DNA of 64,000 nt from DASTPP01 sp035762175 (GTDB taxonomy: Bacteria > Myxococcota_A > Polyangia > Polyangiales > Polyangiaceae), in NCBI GenBank assembly GCA_035762175.1, contig DASTPP010000379.1:7776-71775 (forward strand), given 5' to 3'. Both the position numbers and the translations under genes were made by a program. How positions within the stretch are numbered: the stretch's first letter is position 1; every line of letters starts with the position of its first letter. Positions 26,932 through 34,821 of this stretch are shown here, one piece after another. The notes under the pieces were generated by a model, which was not told the DNA's origin, ran no database searches, and worked only from the letters and a program-made list of their open reading frames with translations.

Positions 26932-28074
26932 GTGACACCACGAACTCGGCCAATTTCGGACGGGGGGGAGGGTGTCGACCTCGGAAACCCGACCGTGACC
27001 AACCGAACCAATACCGAAGCCATCCTCCATCACCAGCCCAACCGTCCCCTTCCGCCGCCCGCGAACCGACCCACGAAGCAACCCCCGAACCGGGCCCCGA
27101 AGGTGGCCGCCCAGCCCGCCACGAAGGCCCGCGACCGACCGAACGGGGGCCGCGCCTCCAAGAAAGGCGCCGGCCCCGCCCGCCCGACGCGCAAGGGCGG
27201 CGAGGGCGACGAAGGGGGGGAGGGCGACCCAGGGCCCGAAGCCCTCGTTCTGACCGGCAAGGCCGAGGGCGCCTTCGGCCGCGTCGAGGCCGAGATCGAC
27301 GCCCTGCCCGCCGCCGAGGCGCGCCGCATCACCGTGTACGTGCCCGCCGCGTGCGTCATGGCTCTTGGCGCCTTGCCCAAGCTGCTGGCCTTGCGCGAGG
27401 CGATGGTGTCCGAGCTCGTCAACCCGCCCCTCGCGGCGCTCGACAAGCTCGAAGACTACGCGCTCGCCGCCGCCCACGCGCACGCCGAGGCCCTGCCCGA
27501 GAGCGTGGGCGAGAGCGAGCTGCGCGCTCTTCTGACCGAGGCCGTGCCGCTGCGCGAGCGCCTGCTGGTCAGCGCCGAGGCGGCGGCGACCTGCGACCTG
27601 CTCGACGGGACGCGGGTGGCGGCCATTCGCCGGGGCTCGGGCCACCTCGATACGGCCCAAGATCTGTGGTCGCTGGCCAAGCTCTTCCGCACGAAGTGGT
27701 CCGCGATTGGCGGGCGCGTGCCCTGCACGCTGGCCGAGGTCGCGCGCGCGGCCGAGCTCAGCAACCGCCTGCTCAAGGCGCTCGGCCAGCGCGACCGGGG
27801 CACCGACGGTGCGGGCAAGTCGGGCGAGCTCGGCGAGCAGCTCGGCAAGGCATTCGAGCTATTCCGCCGGGCGTACGAGGCCTGCCGCCACGCGGTCGTG
27901 TACGTGCGCCGCGACGAGGGCGACGCCGACGAGATCGCCCCTCCGCTCGCGCATAGCCGCCGCCGCGCCCGCCGCGTCGAGGCCGACGAGCCCGAGCCCA
28001 CCGAGCCCGGCGACGCCGACTCGAACGGGCCCGACTCGTTGGCGCCCGGCGGCGGCGAGGCCGACGGGGGCTGA
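26932..28074 (+). CDS. Large hypothetical helical protein, family with a second damaged copy in the window
   Basis: 380 residues from GTG at 26932. The N-terminal 95 residues are disordered (Pro, Arg, Gly, Lys). Residues about 105-330 are helical (ALPKLLALREAMVSEL, DLWSLAKLFRTKWSAIGG, ELSNRLLKALGQRDRG, LGKAFELFRRAYEACRHAVV). The C-terminal ~45 residues are acidic and disordered. No enzyme motif or signal peptide is present. The helical part resembles the hypothetical four-helix proteins that occur in several copies per genome in Polyangiales. A decayed relative lies at 13215-13448. It sits between two palindromic repeat arrays. Confidence 0.65.
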   Translation: MTPRTRPISDGGEGVDLGNPTVTNRTNTEAILHHQPNRPLPPPANRPTKQPPNRAPKVAAQPATKARDRPNGGRASKKGAGPARPTRKGGEGDEGGEGDPGPEALVLTGKAEGAFGRVEAEIDALPAAEARRITVYVPAACVMALGALPKLLALREAMVSELVNPPLAALDKLEDYALAAAHAHAEALPESVGESELRALLTEAVPLRERLLVSAEAAATCDLLDGTRVAAIRRGSGHLDTAQDLWSLAKLFRTKWSAIGGRVPCTLAEVARAAELSNRLLKALGQRDRGTDGAGKSGELGEQLGKAFELFRRAYEACRHAVVYVRRDEGDADEIAPPLAHSRRRARRVEADEPEPTEPGDADSNGPDSLAPGGGEADGG

Positions 28075-28158
28075 CCGAGCCCGTCGTTCGGCGGGCCGGG
28101 CGAGCCAGGCGCCGGGCCCGCGGACGCCTCGACGCCGCGGTGAGCACGCCCGCGGCGT

Positions 28159-28276
28159 CGGGGCAGCGTCATGCCCGGGGAGGCGCTGCCCTCGGGGAAG
28201 CGCTCGCCCCGCCACCTCGGGGCAGCGTCATGCCCTGGCAAGCGCTGCCCTCGGGGAAGCGCTCGCCCCGCAAAAA
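28159..28276. repeat. 59-bp tandem repeat, two copies
   Basis: Copies at 28159-28217 and 28218-28276 differ at only a few positions. They follow the stop codon of the hypothetical gene and run into the second palindromic array. Confidence 0.75.
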
Positions 28277-28292
28277 GGGCCTCGGCACAATG

Positions 28293-28610
28293 CTCGAGTA
28301 ATGGCCCGGGTCAAAATTCGACCCGAACCAGTTCTCGAGTAATGGCCCGGGTCAAAATTCGGCCCGAACCAGTTCTCGAGTAATGGCCCGGGTCAAAATT
28401 CGAGGGTACCCCCATGCTCGAGGGTTGGTCGGGGCGAAGATTCGTCGCCGAACCAATTGTCGAGCATTCGGTTTCGTCGAAATTCGACGCCGACCCATTC
28501 GTCGAAGAATGGGTCGGGTCAAAATTCGACCTGGGGCACGACTCGACGATTGGTTCGGGCCGAAATTTGGCTTGGGGGCAACGCCCGACGGTTGGCTCGC
28601 CCGAGCCCGC
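28293..28610. repeat. Array of about 41-bp palindromic units (copy 2)
   Basis: Eight units. The first three start at 28293, 28334 and 28375 with CTCGAGTAATGGCCCGGG and are almost identical (period exactly 41). The later five are more diverged and follow the same order as the array at 23406 (for example the unit carrying GAGGGTACCCC, followed by one carrying GCATTCGGTTTCGTCG). Each unit holds the AAATT-centred palindrome. The lack of unique spacers argues against CRISPR. Confidence 0.85.
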
Positions 28611-28629
28611 GGGCCCCCGGGATTGCGCG

Positions 28630-28725
28630 TATCATCTTGGCATGCGCCTTGCGCGATCGCGCCTATCATCTTGGCATGCGCCTTGCGCGCAATTGCACCT
28701 ATCATCTTGGCATGCGTCTTGCGCG
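28630..28725 (+). promoter_or_regulatory. Three tandem sigma-54-type (-24/-12) promoter boxes
   Basis: TTGGCATGCG(C/T)CTTGC occurs at 28637, 28671 and 28707, each within an almost identical 26-base unit starting TATCATC. This fits the sigma-54 pattern TGGCAYG-N4-TTGC with GG and GC at the required spacing. All three point to the gene starting at 28913; the last predicts a transcript start near 28734. Confidence 0.55.
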
Positions 28726-28912
28726 ATCATTTCCCGCAAAACGCAGGTTGCCTTCTACCCCTTCACTGTCTATACATCTGTTCAGGCGACGCGCCCTCGC
28801 ACCGTTGCGAGGCGGTTCGACGTCGCCCGGCCCCATAGCGGCTCTCGCATCGGCCGCGAACCGACGCGAGAACCTGGGCCTCACCCGTTAAAGAGCAACG
28901 GAGACGAGACTT

Positions 28913-29443
28913 ATGGCCAGAGTACCGCGTCGTCGCAAGAACGGCAAATCCGCCCCGCTTCCGCCGCCCGAACCGCGCCCCGACCGCGACCCGCCCCCGC
29001 CCAAGCTCTGCCCCGCCGACGAGCTCGACGCCCGCCTCGAAGACACGGGCGAGGGCGCCTTTCTGCACGGCCTCGAGCAGCGCATCGTCTACCCCACCTT
29101 GGTCGAAGAGGTCACCGCCGCCGGCATGCGCATCATGAAGGTGATTCGCGAGCACGACGACCCCGCCCTCTGGTCGTGGTACGAAGACCTCGAGGGCGAT
29201 CTCGGCTTCGTCCGCGAGCGCGCCGCGTTTAGTATGGGCTGGCAGCACGGCTCGGCCGACGGCCGCGCCGAGTTCTTTCGTAGCCAGGCGCCCGCGCTGA
29301 GCAAGAAGGCCAAGCGCCTGGCTGACCAGGCCCGGTCGCTCGTGGTCAACGGCGGCGTGAGCCCGCACGAGGCGACGGCGATTCTGCTCGAGACCGCGTG
29401 GGCCATCTTGCACACGCCGCCGGCGCCGCCTTACGAGGGCTGA
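28913..29443 (+). CDS. Hypothetical protein, 176 residues, downstream of tandem sigma-54-like boxes
   Basis: ATG at 28913 follows a purine-rich ribosome site (GGAGACGAG). Residues 1-35 are basic and Pro-rich. The rest is helical and charged: DARLEDTGEGAFLHGLEQRI, VEEVTAAGMRIMKVIREHDD, SWYEDLEGDLGFVRERAAF, SKKAKRLADQARSLVVNGG. There is no signal peptide, membrane helix or catalytic motif. I do not recognise a family. The three promoter-like boxes upstream suggest regulation by a sigma-54 activator, possibly at a particular growth or developmental stage (inference). Confidence 0.65.
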   Translation: MARVPRRRKNGKSAPLPPPEPRPDRDPPPPKLCPADELDARLEDTGEGAFLHGLEQRIVYPTLVEEVTAAGMRIMKVIREHDDPALWSWYEDLEGDLGFVRERAAFSMGWQHGSADGRAEFFRSQAPALSKKAKRLADQARSLVVNGGVSPHEATAILLETAWAILHTPPAPPYEG

Positions 29444-29704
29444 GCGAGCCGAGCCCGTCTCGTCGCGACCCGCCGCCTCGCCGGGGCGCCAGGGGCCGCG
29501 CGGCCATCGTCGCCGACCCTCACCATTGCCGGTCGCAGAGGTTCGCGCGCTCGGCGGCGGAAGTCGCGAGGTGCGCACGTGGCGGGCGTCGAGGTGCTAC
29601 AACTTCGACATGACTGGCGAGCGCGATGAGGCGGCAGAGGCTCGGCGCCAGGCGACGTGGTGTTGGCCCGTCTGACGGCCGCGAGCGAACCTGGGTTGAC
29701 ATCG

Positions 29705-30368
29705 ATGGCCCTCTCAAAGCCCGTGTTCGAGTTCCTCCCGGGGCAGGTGTTTACGACCGGCGTGGGGCTCGTCGATGTTCGAGTCGACGTGCTCGTTGAG
29801 GGGGCTTTGCTCGTGCGCGCGCGCCCCTACCTCGCTCTCGAGCAAGAGACCTTTCACTGCTATGTCCGCCACCTCGCCGGCGCCGAGTTGCCCATCGCGG
29901 CCGACGACTTCTGCGCTCTGCTCGGGGCCGACGAGCCGCCCTCGCTGACCCCCGATATTCTCGCGATGGCGCAGGCGCCCCTGCGCCCGGGCGAGTACGA
30001 CGCCCTGCTCGCGCCGTTGACCTTGCGGCAGCAGGTTCATCAGGGCGTGCGCGTCAGCTGCCCCCCGAGTACGACGCCCTCAACGGACACTATTCGCACG
30101 ACGAGCAGGGGGTCTTCGCGCTGGCCCCCGAGCAAGCGGCGTCGATGAGAGAAGGCTATTACGGGCACAACGTCGTGCAGGGCGCCCCGAGCGTGCTCTA
30201 CCGCGGCCAGCTCGATGACGTCGCGGTCGTCTTGCTACCTCTCGTCCCTCCCGCCTCCTTGTCGAAGCCGCGCGTCGCCGACTACGAGCGGCGACTCGCC
30301 CGTGGCGCCACCCCCACCGCGTTGGCATTAGAATCGTCCGCGGCCAATTCGACCTTCTCTGTGGCTAG
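29705..30368 (+). pseudogene. Hypothetical gene broken by two single-base frameshifts
   Basis: ATG at 29705 opens MALSKPVFEFLPGQVFTTGV and reads sensibly to VHQGVRVSC near 30060. At a C6 tract (about 30061-30066) the sense moves to another frame, EYDALNGHYSHDEQGVFALA, up to LARGATPTAL near 30325. It then shifts again at a GG (about 30328) to GIRIVRGQFDLLCG, ending with TAG at 30366. Both shifts are what loss of one base in a homopolymer would give, so this is either a true pseudogene or an assembly error. The intact protein would be about 220 residues; family not recognised. Its stop overlaps that of the convergent AbiTii-type gene. Confidence 0.65.
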
Positions 30369-31609
30369 CAAGGCCCGAGGCGCACCCTGCTCATACTCCG
30401 ATTGGGCCGTTTTATGAGGATGCAGAACCTTGTTTCAGACTGGCAAGCCTGTTGCCCGCTGCCGAGGCGCTCTACCTGGCCCCCCAACATGGCCGAAACG
30501 ACCGGAGGACCCCACAAACCGCCTTCTTCAGGGGCCTGATACGACCATAAAACAGCCAAACCCGAGTCAGACTGCCCTGCAGGAACTGAGGAGTTAGACG
30601 CCGGCTGCCCTAGTGCGTAGCGGGCCACTTCAGCGATGAACAAATATGTATCAATGACAACCAGCTTTGCCTCGCTTTCTGTTACATCGGTGTGAACTCC
30701 CTTGCATGCTTTTTCGTATACGGCTTCCAGGCGCGCAGCAATGTGTTCGATTTTTGCGTCAAGAATCGACTTCGTGCTTCCACTGGAGATACGGGTTTCG
30801 ATGTATGCCAACAGTCTGTTTTTGTATTGATCCTCTCCCACGATGCGCTTTTTCCCGCCGCGATCGGTGTATGGTTCAGACTGTGGCGGGAACACAGAGT
30901 CAGCCACAGTCGCGATTAGTCGCCGGCATGACGTAAGAGCGAGTGAGTGAGCCTCCGCGGTGCCCTCCCTCATTCTTTCGCTGACAGCGACTAGTTGCTC
31001 GGCGGCCTTCGGACAATGCGACCGGACAAATGTATCCACGAGAGAGCGCGCAGCATCAAATATGCCTTCTGCTTCACTTCCAAGCTCAAGCGCAATAAGT
31101 GTGTCAGCAGCATAACGGTGCAGTGACGCTTTGGCTGCAGCAAACGATCCAGAAGTTCTTGCTAGAGCATCGCGTGCGTTTGCCAAATTCTTCTGAATAC
31201 TTTTGAGGACTTGCTCCGTTGCGCCCGCTGCCAGGTAGTTCTCCGTGGGAACATTGACCGTAGGACCTTGGAGCTTTTCGATGTAAGCAGCCGAGGCGAT
31301 TTTGGTTGCTTCTAGGCTTGGGAGACTTGGCGTAAAGACGTCTCCGTTTGGGAACCAGCGATTTGCGTATTTTGCACAGGTTCCAAGTTGGGATGGTTTG
31401 GTTTGGGGTGGATACCCCCTCAGTTCGAGATCGATCCAAGTTTGCGCATCGGAATCTCGCAATAGACGCGCGAGGCGAGCGGCCATCATCAAGCATTTTT
31501 CTATTGGTACGTCTTCGACTTCTAGCGCGTTCACCAGAGCGCGTGCCGCAGTGAGCGCGGTTTCTACGCGTGAATTGGAAGATTTGGTGGAGCTCATGCT
31601 AGTGGACAT
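30365..31609 (-). CDS. AbiTii-domain protein, candidate phage-defence component
   Basis: 414 residues from ATG at 31609. The N-terminal part (TALTAARALVNALEVEDVPI, CLMMAARLARLLRDSD, TWIDLELRGYPP) matches my recollection of the AbiTii domain, found in putative abortive-infection proteins. The C-terminal ~130 residues before about 30590 (VYEKACKGVHTDVTESEAKL, VVIDTYLFIAEVARYAL) look like the helical C-terminal module of such proteins. The tail after that is probably read-through into unrelated sequence. GC content is far lower than the surrounding chromosome and codon use differs, so this gene was likely acquired horizontally. It is divergent from the AAA+ ATPase gene at 31916. Confidence 0.7.
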   Translation of the reverse strand: MSTSMSSTKSSNSRVETALTAARALVNALEVEDVPIEKCLMMAARLARLLRDSDAQTWIDLELRGYPPQTKPSQLGTCAKYANRWFPNGDVFTPSLPSLEATKIASAAYIEKLQGPTVNVPTENYLAAGATEQVLKSIQKNLANARDALARTSGSFAAAKASLHRYAADTLIALELGSEAEGIFDAARSLVDTFVRSHCPKAAEQLVAVSERMREGTAEAHSLALTSCRRLIATVADSVFPPQSEPYTDRGGKKRIVGEDQYKNRLLAYIETRISSGSTKSILDAKIEHIAARLEAVYEKACKGVHTDVTESEAKLVVIDTYLFIAEVARYALGQPASNSSVPAGQSDSGLAVLWSYQAPEEGGLWGPPVVSAMLGGQVERLGSGQQACQSETRFCILIKRPNRSMSRVRLGPC

Positions 31610-31915
31610 GCTGCATCAAGCAAAAGCGACTCGGCCAGCCTTACTTGGGTGGAGGCATCCTATGCCAATGTAAGAGAATGGGGGCCTCGGCCCTGCCCGC
31701 GCTGTCCTACATGCCTGCGAGTGGCGACCAAGTCGTGAGAGCTAGTCGTTGTTTGTGAAGATGGCCGTTTCGTGGAACCCTACTGCTCGCTGTGTCCACG
31801 TGGGGATTGGTGGGCGGCCGCGCGCTTGGTGGCGTTAACGTGTCACGAGGTCATACAAAAGACAAGGCTGTCGTCTGTGTAGACGCGGCGCAAACAAAGT
31901 TGTACCATTTTCACA
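31610..31915. promoter_or_regulatory. Shared divergent promoter region of the defence-like pair
   Basis: 306 bases between two genes that start in opposite directions. It is AT-richer than the chromosome, including stretches such as GTTGTTTGTGAAG and AAACAAAGTTGTACC close to the ATPase start. No clear Shine-Dalgarno precedes ATG 31916, so a leaderless or weakly initiated transcript is possible. Confidence 0.4.
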
Positions 31916-33517
31916 ATGACTTCATTGGTGAATGCCGCCCTCATGCGTCTTCCGGTGCGTGCCGAGAGGAATGATGTCGCCACGCTCACGGCTACCTTCG
32001 TCGATGCAGGGCCACTCTTTACCCTGCTTTCGTCATCCAACCATCAAATTCTATACGGGCGACGTGGGACTGGAAAAACGCACGCCCTCAATTATCTTGC
32101 TGAATACGTAAGAAGTAGAGGCGACCATGCTGTCTATCTGGATTTGAGAAGGCTCGGTTCGACTGGCGGGCTTTATGAAGACAGTAGCGTCTCTCCTCAG
32201 GAGCGAGCCACGCGGCTCCTTGTTGATGTGCTTCGTGAGATTACAAATGGCATTTATCAAGAAGTGCTCGCGATTGAATCAAGGTTTCCTGATGCCCTTG
32301 AGCCTGCATTGCTAGCATTGGAACAATTGCAGGACGTTGCTTCAAAAATCCGCATTAGCGGCTCGTTGGTTCATGAAGTTCAGATGTCAGTACAGGACTG
32401 GCCGAAGTCGCCTGTTGAGTCAAGGATCGACTCGCCGCTTGTTGCCTCGTCGCAGTTGCAAACCCAGGATGATGCGACCCAGCCTTCGGTAACCTTCAAG
32501 CGCACCGAATCGGGCCAAGAGCGTCATGTCGTTCATTTTGGTTCGACTGCGCAAGCGTTTGTGAAGATCATTGGTGCGTTGCCTGGTAAGAGACTCTGGC
32601 TTCTGTTGGATGAGTGGAGTGTCGTGCCACTGGAATTGCAGCCTCTGCTCGCTGACTTTGTTAGAAGATGTCTGCTTCCAATAAACGATGTTGTGGTAAA
32701 AATAGCCGCTATTGAGCAGCGCTCGAAATTTAGGAACAAAGGTCAGGCTGGAGATTATGTTGGTATTGAACTCGGCGCCGACATGTCGGCCGATCTAGAC
32801 TTTGACGATTTTATGGTGTTTAATAACGACGCGGAGAAAGCAAAGATTTTTTTTGCCGAGCTATTCTATCGACATGTGAAGCAATTTATCGACGAGCAGC
32901 CAGAGGGTACCGCGCAGGCGATAGTTTCCAGTAGCGATTTTCAGTCGAAAGTGTTTACGCAGAGAAACGCTTTTGAGGAACTCGTTCGCTCAGCTGAGGG
33001 TGTGCCGAGGGATGCGATTAATATAGCATCTCTTGCGGCGCAGCGCGCTGTTGATGAATTGATATCGGTGCCGCATATTCGGGTTGCGGCAAGGAAGTGG
33101 TATCAACGAGACAAGGAGAGCGCCGTTCAGGCGGCACCCGAAGCTCTAAGATTGCTGCACTGGATTTATGAGGAAGTAATAGGAACTCGGCGCGCTCGCG
33201 CGTTCTTGATTCGTCAGGATATTGGCCGGTCTAATGCTCTTATGCGGACTCTTTTTGATGCTCGAGTGCTTCATGTCATAAAGCGAGGCGTTTCCGGTCG
33301 AGATCTTCCAGGGGTGCGCTTTGATGCGTATTCGTTGGATTATGGATGCTACGTTGAACTTGTATCAACGAAGAGCGCTCCTTCGGGATTGTTGGCAACA
33401 GACGGCGATCTGGCTGCAGAGGTCCCGGCAGATGATTATCGAGCCATACGTCGCGCTATCTTGGACCTGGATAAATTTGAAAGTAACGATATCCCTGGTC
33501 CCGGAATTCCTCGTTGA
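31916..33517 (+). CDS. ORC/CDC6-like AAA+ ATPase, candidate phage-defence partner
   Basis: 533 residues from ATG at 31916; an alternative ATG is at 31943. Walker A is GRRGTGKTHAL (residues about 48-58). Walker B is LWLLLDEWSVVP (about residue 228), with the glutamate of an active ATPase. The N-terminus (FVDAGPLFTLLSSSNHQILY, VYLDLRRLGSTGGLY) is what I know from bacterial ORC-CDC6-family AAA proteins. The C-terminal region (ARAFLIRQDIGRSNALMRTL) looks like a winged helix. It might sense or bind nucleic acid. GC content is markedly lower than the flanks, as in the divergent AbiTii-type gene, and the two probably arrived together. Confidence 0.8.
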   Translation: MTSLVNAALMRLPVRAERNDVATLTATFVDAGPLFTLLSSSNHQILYGRRGTGKTHALNYLAEYVRSRGDHAVYLDLRRLGSTGGLYEDSSVSPQERATRLLVDVLREITNGIYQEVLAIESRFPDALEPALLALEQLQDVASKIRISGSLVHEVQMSVQDWPKSPVESRIDSPLVASSQLQTQDDATQPSVTFKRTESGQERHVVHFGSTAQAFVKIIGALPGKRLWLLLDEWSVVPLELQPLLADFVRRCLLPINDVVVKIAAIEQRSKFRNKGQAGDYVGIELGADMSADLDFDDFMVFNNDAEKAKIFFAELFYRHVKQFIDEQPEGTAQAIVSSSDFQSKVFTQRNAFEELVRSAEGVPRDAINIASLAAQRAVDELISVPHIRVAARKWYQRDKESAVQAAPEALRLLHWIYEEVIGTRRARAFLIRQDIGRSNALMRTLFDARVLHVIKRGVSGRDLPGVRFDAYSLDYGCYVELVSTKSAPSGLLATDGDLAAEVPADDYRAIRRAILDLDKFESNDIPGPGIPR

Positions 33518-34007
33518 ATCGAACCGTATGATCCAAAATGGTGCACTGGGCGCGGACGATCGTTGGTCGCATCTGAGCGGCCATTTTGCCTAGTGAAATC
33601 TGCTGTGATGGTATGCTCGTACATCCTCGCCCTGGCCCGCCCTGACGTCGTGGCAATCGTCTGACACGCGCGGCCCGCAGCCCGATTCGGCCGGCAAGGC
33701 ACGGCCGTCGGACCTACCTCATTCGGTCGGCGCGTCGGCGTTCGGCGGACTTCGCGGGTTGTAGGAAGCCGCGAGTTCGGGCGTCACTTCGTGCGGCAGC
33801 ACGACCGGTTCGCCGTACCCCGTCCTGACGGGGTAGCCGCCGGGGGCGAGCCGGCCAAGCGCGCACGCACGCGCACCGCAGGTTCGCCCGTGTTCGATGC
33901 CGAGGACACGCAACTCCGCTATCGCGGGCCGTTCAGCCGTTGAAGATTGCCACGATCGCCGCGAAATACGCCCCCCGCCCCGGGCGCCCCCCCGCGCCCT
34001 TTGCCGA
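33518..34007. other. Right edge of the low-GC island, no convincing gene
   Basis: A perfect 8-base inverted repeat (CAAAATGG at 33534, CCATTTTG at 33581) just after the ATPase stop may act as a weak terminator. From about 33650 the composition returns to the high GC of the chromosome. A 64-codon frame on the minus strand (33719-33913) is possible but unsupported. Confidence 0.45.
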
Positions 34008-34619
34008 TCAGAGCGGCTTGCCGAAGTCTTGCGTCCAGTAGACGCCGAACGAGCCGCCGGTGGCGTGGCCGATGCCGATGTCGCGGAAGTTGGGGTTCAT
34101 GATGTTCTTGCAGTGGCCCGCGCTCTTCAGCCACGCGTTGACGACCTGGCTGGCGGTGGTCTGGCCGGCGGCGATGTTCTCGCCGAGGGCCGAGAACGTG
34201 TAGCCCTCGGCCTTGACCCGATCGACGAAGGTGCGACCGTCCGGCGAGGTGTGGCTGAAATAGTTCTTCGTGGCCATGTCGGTGCTGTGGCTCTGGGCGG
34301 CGCGGCCCAGGCGATCGTCCCACCGGAGGGCGGGGGCGGCCGCGAACGACTGGGTACCGCAGACGCGCGGCTGCGCGCGCGCCTGGTTGACGAGGTTGAA
34401 GACCTCGCCCGCGAGGCCCGCGGGCACCGCCGCGATCGCCCCGTCGCCCTCGGGCGGCGCGACGGCGGCGCCGGCCTCGGCGGCCAGCGAGGTGGCCTCG
34501 CCGACCTCGCCGCCTTCGTCGACGGCGTCGCCCTCGGGCGCGCAGCTCGCGAGGGCGAGAGCGGAGATAAGAGCTGGCGCAACGCGTCGTGCGAAACAGA
34601 TGAGTTCAGGCTTCTGCAT
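34008..34619 (-). CDS. CAP-domain (SCP/PR1-like) exported protein
   Basis: 203 residues from ATG at 34619. The signal (ARRVAPALISALALASC) ends in a cysteine and is followed by acidic, Ala-rich linker. Residues about 75-203 carry the CAP-domain pattern: VFNLVNQARAQPRVCG, AALRWDDRLGRAAQSHSTDM, FSHTSPDGRTFVDRV, GENIAAGQTTASQVVNAWLK, GHCKNIMNPNFRDIGIG. His residues in QSHS and GHCKN sit where CAP proteins bind metal. It is thus a cell-surface or periplasmic protein of the CAP superfamily; the biological role in bacteria is mostly unknown. Confidence 0.85.
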   Translation of the reverse strand: MQKPELICFARRVAPALISALALASCAPEGDAVDEGGEVGEATSLAAEAGAAVAPPEGDGAIAAVPAGLAGEVFNLVNQARAQPRVCGTQSFAAAPALRWDDRLGRAAQSHSTDMATKNYFSHTSPDGRTFVDRVKAEGYTFSALGENIAAGQTTASQVVNAWLKSAGHCKNIMNPNFRDIGIGHATGGSFGVYWTQDFGKPL

Positions 34620-34821
34620 GGGGTCGACCCTAGCCGAGCTTTGTTTCTGCGCCAGGCAGAAAACGCCCCCGCGGCGGGGGCCGCCCGCCCCGCGAGCTGG
34701 AGGCCGGCGCCCCCCGTGACGCGACGCTGAGCGGGCGAAGGTCGCGATGGCGAGCGCGAAGTTCGGGCTTGCGACCTGCCGAAACCTTGCCCCCGTCGCG
34801 GCGCGGGGGAACGCTCGGCCG

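Noticed and set aside
28293..28400. CRISPR-like array
   Set aside because: Units are contiguous, palindromic and nearly identical without unique spacers, and no cas genes are nearby.
30061..30070. Programmed ribosomal frameshift in the broken gene
   Set aside because: The C6 tract is not a canonical slippery heptamer in the first frame and a second shift is also needed, so indels explain the data more simply.
33719..33913. Possible 64-residue minus-strand gene at the right edge of the island
   Set aside because: Reasonable composition but no ribosome site, family or context to support it.
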